The notes under the pieces: generated by a model
Database searches by the model: none
Seen by the model: the letters and a program-made list of their open reading frames with translations, nothing else
What the model was told of the DNA's origin: nothing
Part shown: positions 49,360 to 60,081 of the stretch, piece by piece
Layout of the letters: every line of letters starts with the position of its first letter
Position numbering within the stretch: position 1 is the first letter of the stretch
NCBI GenBank assembly: GCA_013396635.1
Contig: WBMW01000795.1
Coordinates: 251,653 to 315,652 of the forward strand
From: Penelope pileata
Lineage: Eukaryota > Chordata > Aves > Galliformes > Cracidae
Direction: 5' to 3'
Length of the DNA stretch: 64,000 bases
Position numbers and translations under genes: made by a program

Positions 49360-49872
49360 GCTGCAGCTATATGGAGTACATAATCACATAAATTGATAGA
49401 TATTTTTTCTTTAAGTGTGTAATGAATCAAGTATCAGAAGTTCTGTTGGTCATCTAAGAGATGCACAGAATAAGCTCATTGGGCTCAGGACCTCTCGGCA
49501 CTGGCTCCTGAGTACTGGGTGATACTTGTTGCACAGCATCTTACGGAGGGAATCCATCTGTACTCAAGAACGTAATTTGAAAAGCCTAAAAGCTTCAAAT
49601 TCATTTGCAGCTGCTCTGTAGAACAGCAGCTTTGATAGAAAATTGTCAAAGCATTGGCTTGGGGTCATAACTTCAAAGAAAATCTTTGGGTGATCATCAA
49701 TTAGACCATCAAGTGCCTAAGTAATTACATATCTGTTGGGATTGCTGTGTACAGGGGGAAAAAAGCAGTCTGAAACAGAATATAAGTTGCCTTTATTTAA
49801 TTTTCTCACCAATAATGGTACATTATTTATGAAGTCTAAAAAAGTAATAAACTCAGATTTTCTGTAAGGCAT

Positions 49873-49878
49873 TTTATT
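49873..49878 (-). terminator. Candidate LEG1 polyadenylation signal
   Basis: AATAAA on the - strand, about 160 bases past the stop of the putative last LEG1 exon. A second AATAAA at 49792-49797 is an alternative. Confidence 0.35.
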
Positions 49879-50035
49879 AATAAGGAAATGAGTTAAACAA
49901 ATGAGCTAATTAAAAAAATTAAGGATAAAATATCGATCCAATATAAGAGAGATGCCCACATGGCTACTCAGGAAATCCTGCTGTAAGAAATTACCAAGAC
50001 CAGTTTACTAGATACATAGCTGCTAAAAGATTAAA

Positions 50036-50223
50036 TCAATCAATGTTGGAACTGCTTTTCCTCAGGAAAGAAGGTGCTGTGAAATCAGCCCCTTTCAAAT
50101 CACTGTATATTCCCAGTGGGTCAAAACTTGGGCTGGAAGCCAAGTCTTCAATCAGCTTTCGGCCAATTTTTCTTCCTGGTTCAGTAGACATAGCCTTTTG
50201 CCAGAGCTTCAGCAGCAGTCCTC
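50036..50223 (-). CDS. Putative last coding exon of LEG1
   Basis: The - strand has an acceptor (TTTCCTTCCAAG at 50224) followed by an open stretch to a TGA at 50036-50038. Its incoming phase matches the donor at 56254, joining as ...NQKTG then GLLLKLWQKAMSTEPGRKIG, RKLIEDLASSPSFDPLGIY and a basic/serine-rich end (FLRKSSSNID). Human LEG1 diverges after the NVDKSIG point and has a different short tail, so similarity cannot confirm this part. Phase, splice sites, orientation and amphipathic composition support it. The intron before it is about 6 kb because of a nested retroelement. An alternative is read-through past 56254 to a stop about 65 bases on. Confidence 0.6.
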
Positions 50224-51139
50224 CTTGGAAGGAAACACAATGTGACATTGTCAAATTAACATGGAGTACAGGCAGCTCGAGGCACACAAGCGATGAAGCA
50301 CATGCCTGGCAACAAACACCTACCACTCTCCTGTGGATAGCTAAATGTAGACAAAGCTGGAACATGCTGGTGGGGTAATAATTGCCTACAGCTATGTAGG
50401 GAGACACAGGCCATTCATTCAGCTCAGGTTCCTTTGTATTGATAAACAGTTTGGCTTGCTTCCTTGTCACCCGTGTTGCAAGGCAAAATGATTGAAGATG
50501 CTTGTTAGGGCCTTGTTCTGCAATTGCACACAGCTTCATAGCTTACACAGCAATGGTCTGATGGTTAGAGACATGTTTGTCTCTGATTTTACTCTAAATC
50601 AACAAAGAATTTGCACTTCTGCCCAGCTAAGGCTTGAAGCTAAAGAAGCAAATGACCTCTATCCAAGCAATTAGCAGTCATTCTCCAGGAAGCATGGCTG
50701 GACAGTCCTGCTTTGGCATCAGTTTGTACAATGTTCATTGCCTGCTCCCCACTGCTCAGTGCTGATCTTTCCAATGTGTACAGGAGCCACAAAGGAAATC
50801 TAAGAGGAAAGAAGCGTCTACAAGAAAGCCAAGAGGACGTGAATTATTCTCCTGCAAAACATGCTTTAGTTTATAGCAGACAATGGTGCAGAATTGAATT
50901 TCCACCATATCTTAGCAGAGAGGTGAGGAGCTGTGAGAGGGCAGCAGTCTGTCCCCTTGCCTAGTCTGGCAGCCAGGGAGAGCCTGTGCTGCTCCAGTCA
51001 GTCCTGTGAGGACAGCAGGAGAAGCCTCAGCTAACATGGCTGCTGCCCTTCTGCCTCTGGGTATCTATGAGGGGCAGAGCACAGGCAGTAGGGCTTCTGA
51101 CTGTCCATTCATGATTCATGAAGAAGCTTTAGAGGCAAC
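50224..51139 (-). other. LEG1 last intron, 3' part
   Basis: Unique-looking sequence between the putative last exon and the retroelement complex. No other feature was recognised. Confidence 0.45.
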
Positions 51140-51671
51140 TGTATTGGGTTTATGTGGCAAGGTTTCAGTAGTGGGGGGCTGTATGTGTGGCTTCTGTGAA
51201 CAGAGCCCAGCAGCTGTGCCATGTCAGATCAGAGCCAGCTCCAAAAGGGACCCACTGCTGCCAGACCTGAGCCATGAGCAAGGCTGGGTGTGCCTCTGAG
51301 AGCAAATTTACGAAAGGGAAAAACTGCTGCATGACAGCATCTGTGAGAGAGGAGTGAGAAATCAGAGAGGAACAGCCCTGCAGCCACCAAGGTCAGTGCA
51401 GGAGGGCAGAAGATGCTCCAGGCATGGAGCAGAAGTTCCCTGCAGCCCAAGAGAGGCCCATTGTGGAGCAGGCTGTACCTCAGCAGCCCATGGGCACCAT
51501 GTGGAGCAGATCTCCACGTGCAGCCGTGGAGGATCCCACTGTGCAGCAGCGGATGTGGCCTGAAGGAGGCCGCAGCCCGTGGAGAGATCTCACAGGAGCA
51601 GCCCCGGTGAGAGCTGCAGCTGTGGAGAGGAGCCCGTGGTGGAGAAGGGGATGAGGGAGACCATGAAGGAG
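51140..51671 (+). mobile_element. Avian ERV-type LTR, left half
   Basis: It begins TGTATTGGGTTTATGTGGCA and continues with a GGTTTCAGTAGTGGGGG block. It then shows GC-rich imperfect repeats built on GTGGAGCAG, CAGCCC and GTGGAG. I know this sequence type as a common avian LTR-like repeat, but the family name is uncertain. The element breaks off near GACCATGAAGGAG, where an antisense CR1 begins, and the matching right half lies at about 54443-54607. Frames at 51006-51299 and 51354-51654 are readings of this repeat. Confidence 0.65.
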
Positions 51672-54440
51672 CACATTTCCCTTTTTCCAGTCACCAAGGA
51701 CTTCACCTGACAGCCACAGCTTTTCAAACATGATAGAGAGCAGCTCAGCAACTACATTAGCCAGCTCCTTCAGGACTCTGGGATGCACATCATTCAGCCC
51801 CATAGACTTGTACACGTTCAGTCTCATGAGGCAATCTCGGGCTTGCTCTGCCCTTACAGTGAGGAGGGATTTACTCCCCCAGTTCCCACCTAGAGGTTCA
51901 GGGATATGAGGTTCAGAGATGCAAGAAATATGAGAATCCTGGCTGCCAGTGAAGACCGAGGCAAAGAATTAATTAATTAATTAATTATCTTAGCCTTCTC
52001 CATGTCTGTTGTAGCCAGTTCTCCTTTCTCGTTTACCAAGCTTGTCTCTTCTGGCCAATGTACCTATAGAATCCCTTCCTGTTGTTTTTAATATCCCTTG
52101 CCAAATTCAGTTCCATCAGTTGGCTTTCCTAACCCCTCTCTGCAAGTCTGAACAGCATCCCTGCATTCTTCCCAGGTGACACACCCTTGTTTCCACAGCC
52201 TGCACATGCCCTTCTTTTCCTTCAGTTTGACCAGCGGGTTATTGCCAAGCCATGCTGGTTTCCTGCCTCCTCTGCCTGCTTTCTCATTCCGAGGGATGGA
52301 GAGCCCTTGTGCTCTCAGAAAGGCATCCTTAAAGAGTAGCCAGCTTTCCTCCGCTCCTTTGGCTCTAAGGAGAGCTTCCCAGGAGATTTCACCCAACAAT
52401 TCCTTGAACAGCCTAAAGTTTGCTTTCTTGAAGTTCTGGGTCCTGACCCCACTCTTTGCCAGGCCCATGTTCCTCAAGATCATAAACTCAACCAGGGCAT
52501 GGTCACTGCAGCCTAGGCCGCCTCCAATCTTAATGCCTTTAACGATCTCCTCCACATTGGTGAGCACCAGGTCCAGCAGCATGTCACCTCTGGTCGGTCT
52601 GTCTAATACCTGAACCATAAAGTTACTGTAAACGGACTCCAGAAGTTTCCTGGATCTCTTGCAGCTCACCATGTGGTTAACCCAGCAGATGTTCAGGTGG
52701 TTGAAACCCCCATCAGCATGAGAGCCCAAGAGTTTGATGCCTCTTTCAGCTGAAGCAAGGAGGCCTAGTCAACAGGCTCTCCTTGATCAGATGGTCTGCA
52801 GTAGACCCCAACCACCAGCTGTCCTTTATTGGTTCCATCCCTAATTCTAACCCACAGGCTCTCAACCTGTTCATGACTGTTTCTCAGAGGAAGCTCCTCA
52901 CAGTCTATCCACTTTATAACATATAAGGCAACTCCCCCATTCTTCCTATCTTGTCCATCCCTTCCAAAAAGCTGATACCGCTCAATGGTGATATTCCAGT
53001 TATACAAATCATCGCACCATGTCTCTGTGATAGCAACAAGATTGTAGTTTTCCAAGTGCAGCACTGTTTCTAACTCCTCCTGCTTATTTCCCATGCTGTG
53101 TGCATTGGTATAAAGGCACTGCAGCTGAGCTTTCCAACTCACCACCTTTCTAGGGGAGCTCTCTCTCAAACCTCCAGGACAAATCTGAAGTTTTCCCCTG
53201 CTGCTTCCTAGAGTGATGCAAGAAGATTTTGGATGGGGGATTGGCAACATTACCATCTCTGAGGAGTCCTAACAAGACACTATGGGACAATTCAGAGGTT
53301 TTTCCCCGCAACCTCCTAGAGCGACAGCATCCCCCAACCCTTCTCTGTCCCATTGAACTCCACCTTCTTCCCCCACCAAATCTAGTTTAAAGCTCTGAAC
53401 TACTTGCTCAACCCTAGCGAGCCTTGTTTTAAACCCTACTCCCTTCATACCTAGTTTAAAGCCCTCTCAATTAGCCTTGCCAGCTCCTGGGCTAGGACCT
53501 GTTTTCCTCTTAGAGACAAGTGAGACCCATCTGCAGCCATCAGGCCAGGTACCAAGTAAACCACTCTGTGGTCAAAAAAAAATAAAATAAATAATTCCTG
53601 TGACAGCACCAGCTTCTCAGCCACCTATTCATCATTTGGGTTTTCCTAGTCCACTCAGTATCCCTCACTGCCACAGAAGTGATCGAGGAAAATGCTACTT
53701 GCACTCCTGCTCCATCAACAAACTGCCTCGATCTCCTGAAGTCTCTTTTGATAGCTCTCAAGCTTCTCTGAGTGACTTCATTGCTGTCTGCCTGAACTAT
53801 CAATAAAGGGCAGTGGATCAGAGGGTCAAACCAGACCTGGGAGTTTTTTAGTATTGTCCCTGACCTGGGCCCCAGGGAGGCAGCACAATTCCCTATACAT
53901 CAGCTCTGGTAGGTATGTCAGGCTCTCCATTTCTCTGAGAATGGAATCACCTACAACAATTACTCTTCTTTCTTTCTTGGCGGAGGCAGTCTTGAGATGT
54001 GGAGTCAATCATCTCACCCTAGACAGCCTCCTAGGTGGACCTTCCACCCCATCCTCACTTACCTTCCCTTTAAGATCCAGAGCCTTAAATCTATTACTTA
54101 GGGCCATCTGGGAAAGTGAGGGAGGTAGGGAGGGGGTTTGCCTGTGGTGCCAAGCCGGTACCTGCTTCCTACCCTCTCCATCTCTTCGGTCTCCTCCCTC
54201 TGGCAGATGGTGACAGGGCAGGGGGTCCACCACTATTTAGGGGGTATCCCCCCTGATGCCTTTCCCTCTGGTACGCCAGGGAGTTACTCCACCAGTCTAT
54301 CTCCTGTTCACACTCCCTGATGCTTCTTAACATCTTCACCTCCTCCTTGAGCTCTGCCACCATGCTGAGCAGGTCTTCCACCTGCTCACACCTCACGCAG
54401 GCGGTATCCCCGCTGCCCTCCACTTCCACATAATCTCCCT
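51672..54440 (-). mobile_element. CR1 LINE, 5' half only: ORF1, endonuclease, start of RT
   Basis: In sense (- strand) order the copy shows four blocks. The ORF1 coiled-coil block is CVRCEQVEDLLSMVAELKEE (about 54410-54350). The ORF1 SGNH esterase has RRVIVVGDSIL (about 53970-53935), and its second half at 53803-53540 carries SLRAIKRDFR and VDGAGVQV. The ORF2 APE endonuclease has YTNAHSMGNKQEEL and ITETWCDD (about 53110-53000), then GGLGCSDHALVEF with the SDH motif (about 52520-52480). The RT lead-in is LSGEVLGDWKKGN (about 51715-51677). ORF2 is split over at least three frames, so it is dead. The rest of RT and the whole 3' UTR are absent, which is unusual for a CR1. Confidence 0.88.
51966..51988. 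repeat. (AATT)n microsatellite inside the CR1
   Basis: About five AATT units expanded within CR1 ORF2 sequence between endonuclease and RT. They arose after insertion and further disrupt the frame. Confidence 0.85.
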
Positions 54441-54607
54441 TATGCTGAGTTTGTTTTGCCTGTGATGGTAACTGATGCATGATGTCTCTGTCCTTATTTC
54501 AACCCACGAGCTTTTGTCATCATATTTTCTCCTCCTGCTCTTTTGAGGAAGGGAAATGAGAGAGCAGTGTGGGGGTGCTGAGCTGCCCATCGGTGTAATA
54601 CCACCAC
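54441..54607 (+). mobile_element. Avian ERV-type LTR, right half
   Basis: The sequence runs TGAGTTTGTTTTGCCTGTGA, then CAACCCACGAGCTTTTGTCA, TATTTTCTCC and a final ACCACCAC. This is the R-U5 side of the same LTR type whose left half ends at 51671. Flanks GGCAAC (left) and GGCAGT (right) could be a decayed target duplication, but this is weak. The middle of the LTR (about 200-300 bases) seems to be missing. Confidence 0.6.
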
Positions 54608-56253
54608 GGCAGTTGTAGCACTGTCTCCACACAGCTCCCTGCTAGACTGGCTAGGAGGAAATAAAGGGCAAGCAAACTGAATCAAGAAATCAAATCTCAC
54701 TTTAGACTGTACAGGAACTCTTACTATGAAGTACTGAAATCCACTGTCAGCTGCTGAAGCTTGCAACACCACTTCTCACAGAATATGTTAAAATTTGAAT
54801 AACCTGGCTCTACAAAAACAGTGTGCTCCATTTTATCATCTGAATGCTGTAGGCCTAGCTTTTCAGATCCCCTCTGAGGCTGTCAATCCAGATCCAGGTA
54901 TAGTGAAACACAGTTTAAAGCTCCATTTCTGCTCTGCAAAGCTTTTACCAGGTTAAGCTAGCTCGCATCTAACTCTCAGCTGAACGCAAAGCCCATCCCT
55001 TCAAAGGAGAGTCAGGGAAATCTCCAGCCTGCAAAACCAGGGATTTCAGCTACGGACTATTGTTTATGGCCGCATTCATCAGAAACATCTTCATGCCTCT
55101 CTTTCCTTCCCTCTACTGCCTTCAGCATCCATGCCTCTTCTCTCTCCCTCTGATGCTGCCCTCATGTGTTCTGCTGCCCTGGCACTCTGCTCCCTGCTTG
55201 CTGCCCTGCAGGTCCTGCTGTTCAAAGAAACCTATGCTTCTGTGATCTGTGGCATAGGCTACCATGCAGGGGACCAAGATCTTAAAAGAAACTCTGAACT
55301 GTGACATAGGTTACCAGGCATGTGACCAAGCTGTTAAGATCCAAATTATGAGGCAGCCTTCACATTTAACGCAAGGAAAAGTCTATGGTGTGAGAATGTT
55401 CTTTTGTAGCACTGAATATCTTCACTAAACAGCCTTTTCCAGCTATACATACAGCTATTAAGAGAACTTTCACTGAAGTGTATAGACAGAATATCGCAGG
55501 AAAAAAAGCTATAGCTCTGGATGCTAGTGTATTTTTATATTTTCATTTAAATATTCAAAATATTTTTCTTTCATAAAGGATAAATAAATAAATAAATAAA
55601 ATCAGCTCATCAATACCCGTGATTGAACAAAACTTCAGAAGATTGTAATTCTATGTCTCACCACTGGATGGTGATGCAGAACTTTAGTTAAAATGATTGC
55701 CTAAAGGATACTGTTTTGCTGGGAGAGATATTTTCTGTTAAACTAAAGACTAAGAGGAGAAACAAAACCAAAAACAAATCCCACAAAAACAAACAAAATA
55801 AAACAAAACAAAAGCAAAAGACTTGTGGACACATAAGCCATTGCTTGTGATCATTTCCCCATTTTTTATAATGACCTCAACAGTTTTAGCAAATCAATTT
55901 GCAGCTTTAATGGTTTCAGATTTAACTGGTGAAGTGTAAGCTAGCGTTCATTTTTCAAGTTCCTGGGTAAACAGGAGAAAAAGAGTAAGTTAATCTGCTC
56001 CAACAAATGAAACCTTTGTCTCATGTGAGACTCATGGATCTCATTGTCCTCATCACATCTTGTCACTGTTAACCCATTGCTGCATTTTCTATCTAGTGCA
56101 CTGTTTACTTGTGGTTGTATTTTTAGCTTTACAGTCTTGCTGTTCATCTCTACAAAGTGATTACACTACTGCATATTGACAATCACTGCATTCATCTGGA
56201 GTAAGGTACAGAAACAGAGAAGAAGATACAAAATACGTAGGTGGGGCACATAC
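54608..56253 (-). other. LEG1 intron, 5' part
   Basis: It contains an imperfect tandem duplication of about 41 bases (55244-55322) and an (AAAT)n run at 55578-55602. An (AAAC)-rich patch lies at about 55780-55815. No exon is supported. The small frame at 55941-56147 has no similarity. Confidence 0.4.
55578..55602. repeat. (AAAT)n microsatellite
   Basis: About six AAAT units. Confidence 0.85.
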
Positions 56254-56492
56254 CTGTTTTTTGATTTGCTTTGTGAAGAGCACTCAGAGTGAGAAGGACT
56301 CTGTTTTGCTGTGGACTGAAGCCACTGATGAACGGGAGGACATCCCCTTCAGTGAGCATCCTCTGGGGCAGGAAAGCCTGGAAATTGTTTGTGGTCTGCA
56401 AATCTGTAGAGAAATGTGTGGCTGCAATGAAATCTACACCATTAGCCCAGTCTTCACCAAAATTTGCTTCTGGAAGAGGGAGATATTTTAAG
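56254..56492 (-). CDS. LEG1 exon (C-terminal third of the LEG1 domain)
   Basis: LEG1 is a secreted, liver- or salivary-enriched protein of the LEG1 family, needed for liver growth in zebrafish. This 239-base exon has acceptor TTTCTTTCAG and donor CAG/GTATGT. It encodes EDWANGVDFIAATHFSTDLQ, then NNFQAFLPQRMLTEGDVLPF and ISGFSPQQNRVLLTLSALH. Human LEG1 has the same order: a WVLAVDHLAAVLFPTTL block, a GMPPRILLNTDVAPFISDF block and QNVVLVLLNML. It starts with the third base of a Ser codon and ends in phase 1. Read-through of the donor gives a 20-residue hydrophobic tail and a stop, which looks like intron. Confidence 0.88.
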
Positions 56493-56920
56493 CTGAAAGA
56501 AATAAAAGTAAAAATTGAACAGATAATTGAAATCCACTGTAGAACACAGTAATCTATCATTTATTCCAAATGTGTTTTGATCAGTATAAAATCCTCAGCA
56601 ATCTCAATGTAACAGTTACTTAAAGTCTCCTTCAGCACTTTACACCTAATTTGTCCTGGCATAACTGTCTCTGGATGAGTTAGACACAGCTCCTGGATGG
56701 GGCCATGGCACCCAGAGAGGAATCTTGTGTACGCCCATAGCCTGCCTGCCTGTTGCAGGCTGTGATGCAGAGATTCCATCTCTCGTGAGATATTTCCTGC
56801 TTCTAGAGAGTAGGACAATGGAGGCCCAAGGCCTCATATGGGCTTTGTGCAGGCACTACCCTAACAAACAAGCATGCAGGTGGCACAGTCCCCCCCGAAC
56901 CACCTCTCTCATTTCCATAC
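56493..56920 (-). other. LEG1 intron
   Basis: A 428-base intron between well-supported exons, with canonical ends. Frames on either strand here are not coding. Confidence 0.8.
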
Positions 56921-57054
56921 CTGTCTTGGAACTTGGGCAATGCATAAGCAATGGAGGCGACATGTGCCTTCCACATGTGATCGAGGGCATCATCCAGCAC
57001 AAAGGAGGAGGACTTTGCAGGGCTCATGGCTTTTTGCTCTGCAGACAGCAAATA
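56921..57054 (-). CDS. LEG1 exon
   Basis: A 134-base exon, phase 0 in and phase 2 out, with acceptor TTGCTGCAG and donor ACAG/GTATGG. It encodes YLLSAEQKAMSPAKSSSFVL, then DDALDHMWKAHVASIAYALP and KFQD. The human counterpart has FDDLLKYLWAAHTSTLADNI and then KSFEDR, the same length and pattern. The MWKAH motif and its spacing to KFQD are the clearest matches. Confidence 0.88.
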
Positions 57055-58227
57055 CTGCAGCAACAGGGAGGGGAAAAGGCAGAGAAATGAGAGTAGGATT
57101 TGAAATCAATACATTTTTCACACTTACATACATACTTCACAAACGAATAAGTTTTCAAGCTAAGGAAAATTGCTTTTGAGTAGTTAGAATGTGTTGCTTT
57201 TATTTTGTAAATAACTATACTATCTCACATAGGGAGAAAAGAATGATTAATATAGATTTCTAAAGGGAATTTATATTCCCACCAAAGTTGATGGGATTTG
57301 CCATTCTTCAGCTTCAACAGAGAGAGTGTTTTTCCCACATAATTTAGGTATTCTGTCACAATAATTCATCAGACTTTTGTATCTGAATGCCATAGAAGCT
57401 TCCATACTAAAATATTGGATTTCTTGAAAAACTGTACTCTTTCAGCTGCAACAGCTGAAGATTTTCAAAAAATAAGAAAATGAGTCTTAATAATTGTTAT
57501 TATTGCTATTTGAGAACTGATTGTTTATAATAACTTCCTAAACATACTGTGTAGTATAAAGAATCTGATGAAAACTAATCTAGTCTTGTTCTTAAAACCT
57601 CTTCCTCTGCTCACAATTGCCAAGAGGGATTTATGGTTTTTATTTGCTGATAATTATCTATTACTTGACTACTAACAAAAACATTGGTTAAAGGCTATCT
57701 GTAAAAATTGTTGTTGAACCTATGAAGTAAGAAATGCTGTTATCTTTGTGATTAGGGAGCAACCAAATAAGGAGGAAACAGAGAATGTTGTTGCATTAAA
57801 ATTATCCTTCTGAATGAAGTTTCAGCATTTTCAATGTTTTAGATGTTCAAAGGAATAAATGAGCCCTATAAAACAACACCGGAACATTTCTCAAAGGCAA
57901 TGTCTATCTCACATGCTTATTTAGCATTGCTAACATTAGGAATACAAGTACAACTGTTAACAGAACAGTTTCTGGGGACAGACACCAAAATACAATATTA
58001 GATTGAAAGGAAAGAAAAGAATCAATAACCTGTAAAAATCCTGTCCTTCTCATCTCTCATTCACTTTATTTCATGTTTTTCTTTTTTTCTACTTCTTACT
58101 TTTTTTATCAAGTTGTTCTTGAAAGAAAATCAAGACACCAAAATCTGATAAATAATAATAATAGTTTTTGAAGAAATGTTCTGCTATTATTTCCTGAAAA
58201 ACACATAGAAACTGTAAAATCATTTAC
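57055..58227 (-). other. LEG1 intron
   Basis: A 1.17-kb intron, AT-rich, with canonical ends. No repeat was recognised. Confidence 0.8.
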
Positions 58228-58412
58228 TTCAAAATAGGCCTTCCACTCATCCATGAGCTCAGGAATGTGAGAATGGCAGTCGGCAAAGCTATAGCAGAAA
58301 TCGGCTCTTCGCTCCTCTGGTGACAGGATTTCTACCTCATACTGCACCTCTCCAAACAGGCCAGCTTCCACCGCTCCCAGAAAGGGTATGATAGCCAGGT
58401 AGTAATTCATAC
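58228..58412 (-). CDS. LEG1 exon with conserved cysteines
   Basis: A 185-base exon, phase 1 in and phase 0 out, with acceptor TTATTACAG and donor GAA/GTAAAT. It encodes MNYYLAIIPFLGAVEAGLFG, then EVEILSPEERRADFCYSFAD and CHSHIPELMDEWKAYFE. Human LEG1 has NYFLSSLPFLAAVDSGVMG, then an acidic/basic linker, FCYDVSSC and FPETMNKWNTFYQ, so both cysteines (FCY...C) are kept and likely form a disulfide in this secreted protein. This is the strongest single match to the family in the window. Confidence 0.92.
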
Positions 58413-60003
58413 CTGTAATAATAATTAGAAAGGAGGAGGCATGAACCACTAGCAAATGAACAATTCCCATACAGAGAAATAACAACTCTCCAACAGCAAA
58501 TGCAGCCATTTCAAAATGCCTCTCATACAATCATGTCCAGCAGTGGGATTTATGTGCTGAAATGCTCTAGAGATTATATCCATATTGATTCAGATATGAC
58601 TTTCAATATTAATTTACATATTGCCCGTAAACATGTAGGAAAGCCAGGTTCAGTTCCCGTCTGTGCAGGACAACATCTCCTGCAAGAGTGTTCATGTGAG
58701 TACTGATGTTCTTTGTGTAAGAAGAGAATTTTAAATTCTCCTCTTCATTGTGTCCTTCTTCGTAGAAATAAATTTTGAGGACTTTCAACAAAGAACAGTC
58801 TAGAGCCCAGATGCCCTCCCTCTTGCGTAGGTAGCTCTGGGCCATTGAGTTAAGAAGTCATTTGCTTATGCTTAATCTCAGAGCCATGGATTGCCCAGAT
58901 ATTTGTACGCAGTTCCAGAAGTGAGGGTAAAAATTACTAAAATATTATAGCCTATCACATGTCCCTACCTTACTAATGCAAAGCAATTTTTCCACTTCCT
59001 GTATGTGGGCCTGGCTGGGAATTCTGGAGGAAATGTATGGCCAGTGACAAGAGCCAAACAGAGGCTCCAAGTGATGAAAAGACAGTGTCTCACTGGGAGT
59101 AATTGCTAAGCTGAGTCTTCCTTCTCATTCACTATTTTCACGGGAGATGCTGATACCTGGATTTCACAGTAGAAAACATTTAAATTCTCCTAAATGTATT
59201 TGCATGTACTACTTATTTGTACCTGCCTGAGAGACTCAGAGATCAGAAAACAGTGCAACAAAGGACTGCGCTGAATATTATTCTAGGTCAAAAGGACAGG
59301 ACTCCTCAAGCAGCAGTCTTTCAAGGAGTGTCTTATACACCTTGATGTATACTAAATGTGACTTGTTTAAGCTCATTCTTGGCTTGGTATGACTATGCAT
59401 GCCAGAGAGGGTTGCCCTGGAAACCAACCCAAAATGCTTACATCTTTGGAAAAATAAGAGGCATTTTTCTGCAGTACAAAATACTTTTTTTATATTCTTG
59501 CTACAATAGGGTAAACCAAAGTTGAGTTAATACATTTTCTGGAGGCAACAAAAGTGGTATCATGCAGACTTACAGTGTTCAAAGGTAAGTGAAGAGCAGG
59601 AATCCAAATACTGAATGTAAAGCTGGTTTCTCTTCAGGAAGGTACTCTGCACAGCACTACACAGTGACCCTTCCTACTTGTCACTACATGGGACACCTTC
59701 CAGTTTGCATAGGAAGGATTCTTTCAGTTTAGCTCCATCATGGTGTTTCCCACATATTTTTACATGTGTTTTTGCAATTAATACATTTTTAAAGCTTCAA
59801 CTGGCATTTTTTTCTTCTACAAAACAGTTGTCAAAGTCTCTTCTACTCTCTCATACCTGAGTGTCTTGCTGCAAGTTTTCAATGAAGTAGTATGCAGTAC
59901 TGCAATTACTTTGTAGAATTGAAGTCCAAGCAGAAGAAAGACTCTGAATTTCCTTCTAGAACACTAATCATATTTTGGAGAATGTGTAATAGCATATACT
60001 TAC
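58413..60003 (-). other. LEG1 intron
   Basis: A 1.6-kb intron without a recognised repeat. The open frame at 58609-58845 on the - strand is not supported. Confidence 0.8.
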
Positions 60004-60081
60004 AGGACCACCAGCTTCTCACAGATATGCACAGGTTTCCATAGCCACAGGAAGTCCCGTTGGTAGGATCTGCTAGTCTGC
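60004..60081 (-). CDS. LEG1 exon (most 5' one visible)
   Basis: A 78-base exon, phase 1 in and phase 1 out, with acceptor TTTATTCAG and donor CCT/GTAAGT. It encodes RLADPTNGTSCGYGNLCIS, then VRSWW. Human LEG1 has RLADPTRRTNCGYESGDHMC, then ISVDSWW. Both cysteines and the SWW motif are kept. The bird sequence gains an N-glycosylation sequon (NGT), which suits a secreted protein. The preceding exon should end with a WGLPLQxGWQ-type block. It was looked for up to 64000 and not found, so the gene's 5' end is probably outside the window. Confidence 0.9.

Larger units (their letters stand above)
43698..50035. other. Intergenic sequence and LEG1 3' flank
   Basis: No gene was recognised. A 21-T run lies at 47388-47408 and an (AAAAC)n repeat at 49300-49359. 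A GC-richer patch at about 48290-48730 is open in several frames at once, which argues against a single real frame. Two AATAAA motifs on the - strand (49873-49878 and 49792-49797) lie 160-240 bases past the LEG1 stop. Confidence 0.4.

Noticed and set aside
51006..51654. Overlapping + strand frames rich in Ala, Gln and Trp
   Set aside because: They lie in the GC-rich imperfect repeats of an LTR-like element known to give such frames. Not a host gene.
52176..52613. 145-residue + strand frame
   Set aside because: It is a shadow of the antisense CR1 endonuclease region, whose - strand reading has the conserved SDH motif.
55941..56147. Small - strand frame just past the LEG1 donor at 56254, considered as a last exon
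   Set aside because: Splicing into the good acceptor near 55963 gives an immediate stop after two residues, while the exon at 50036-50223 gives a long in-phase continuation.
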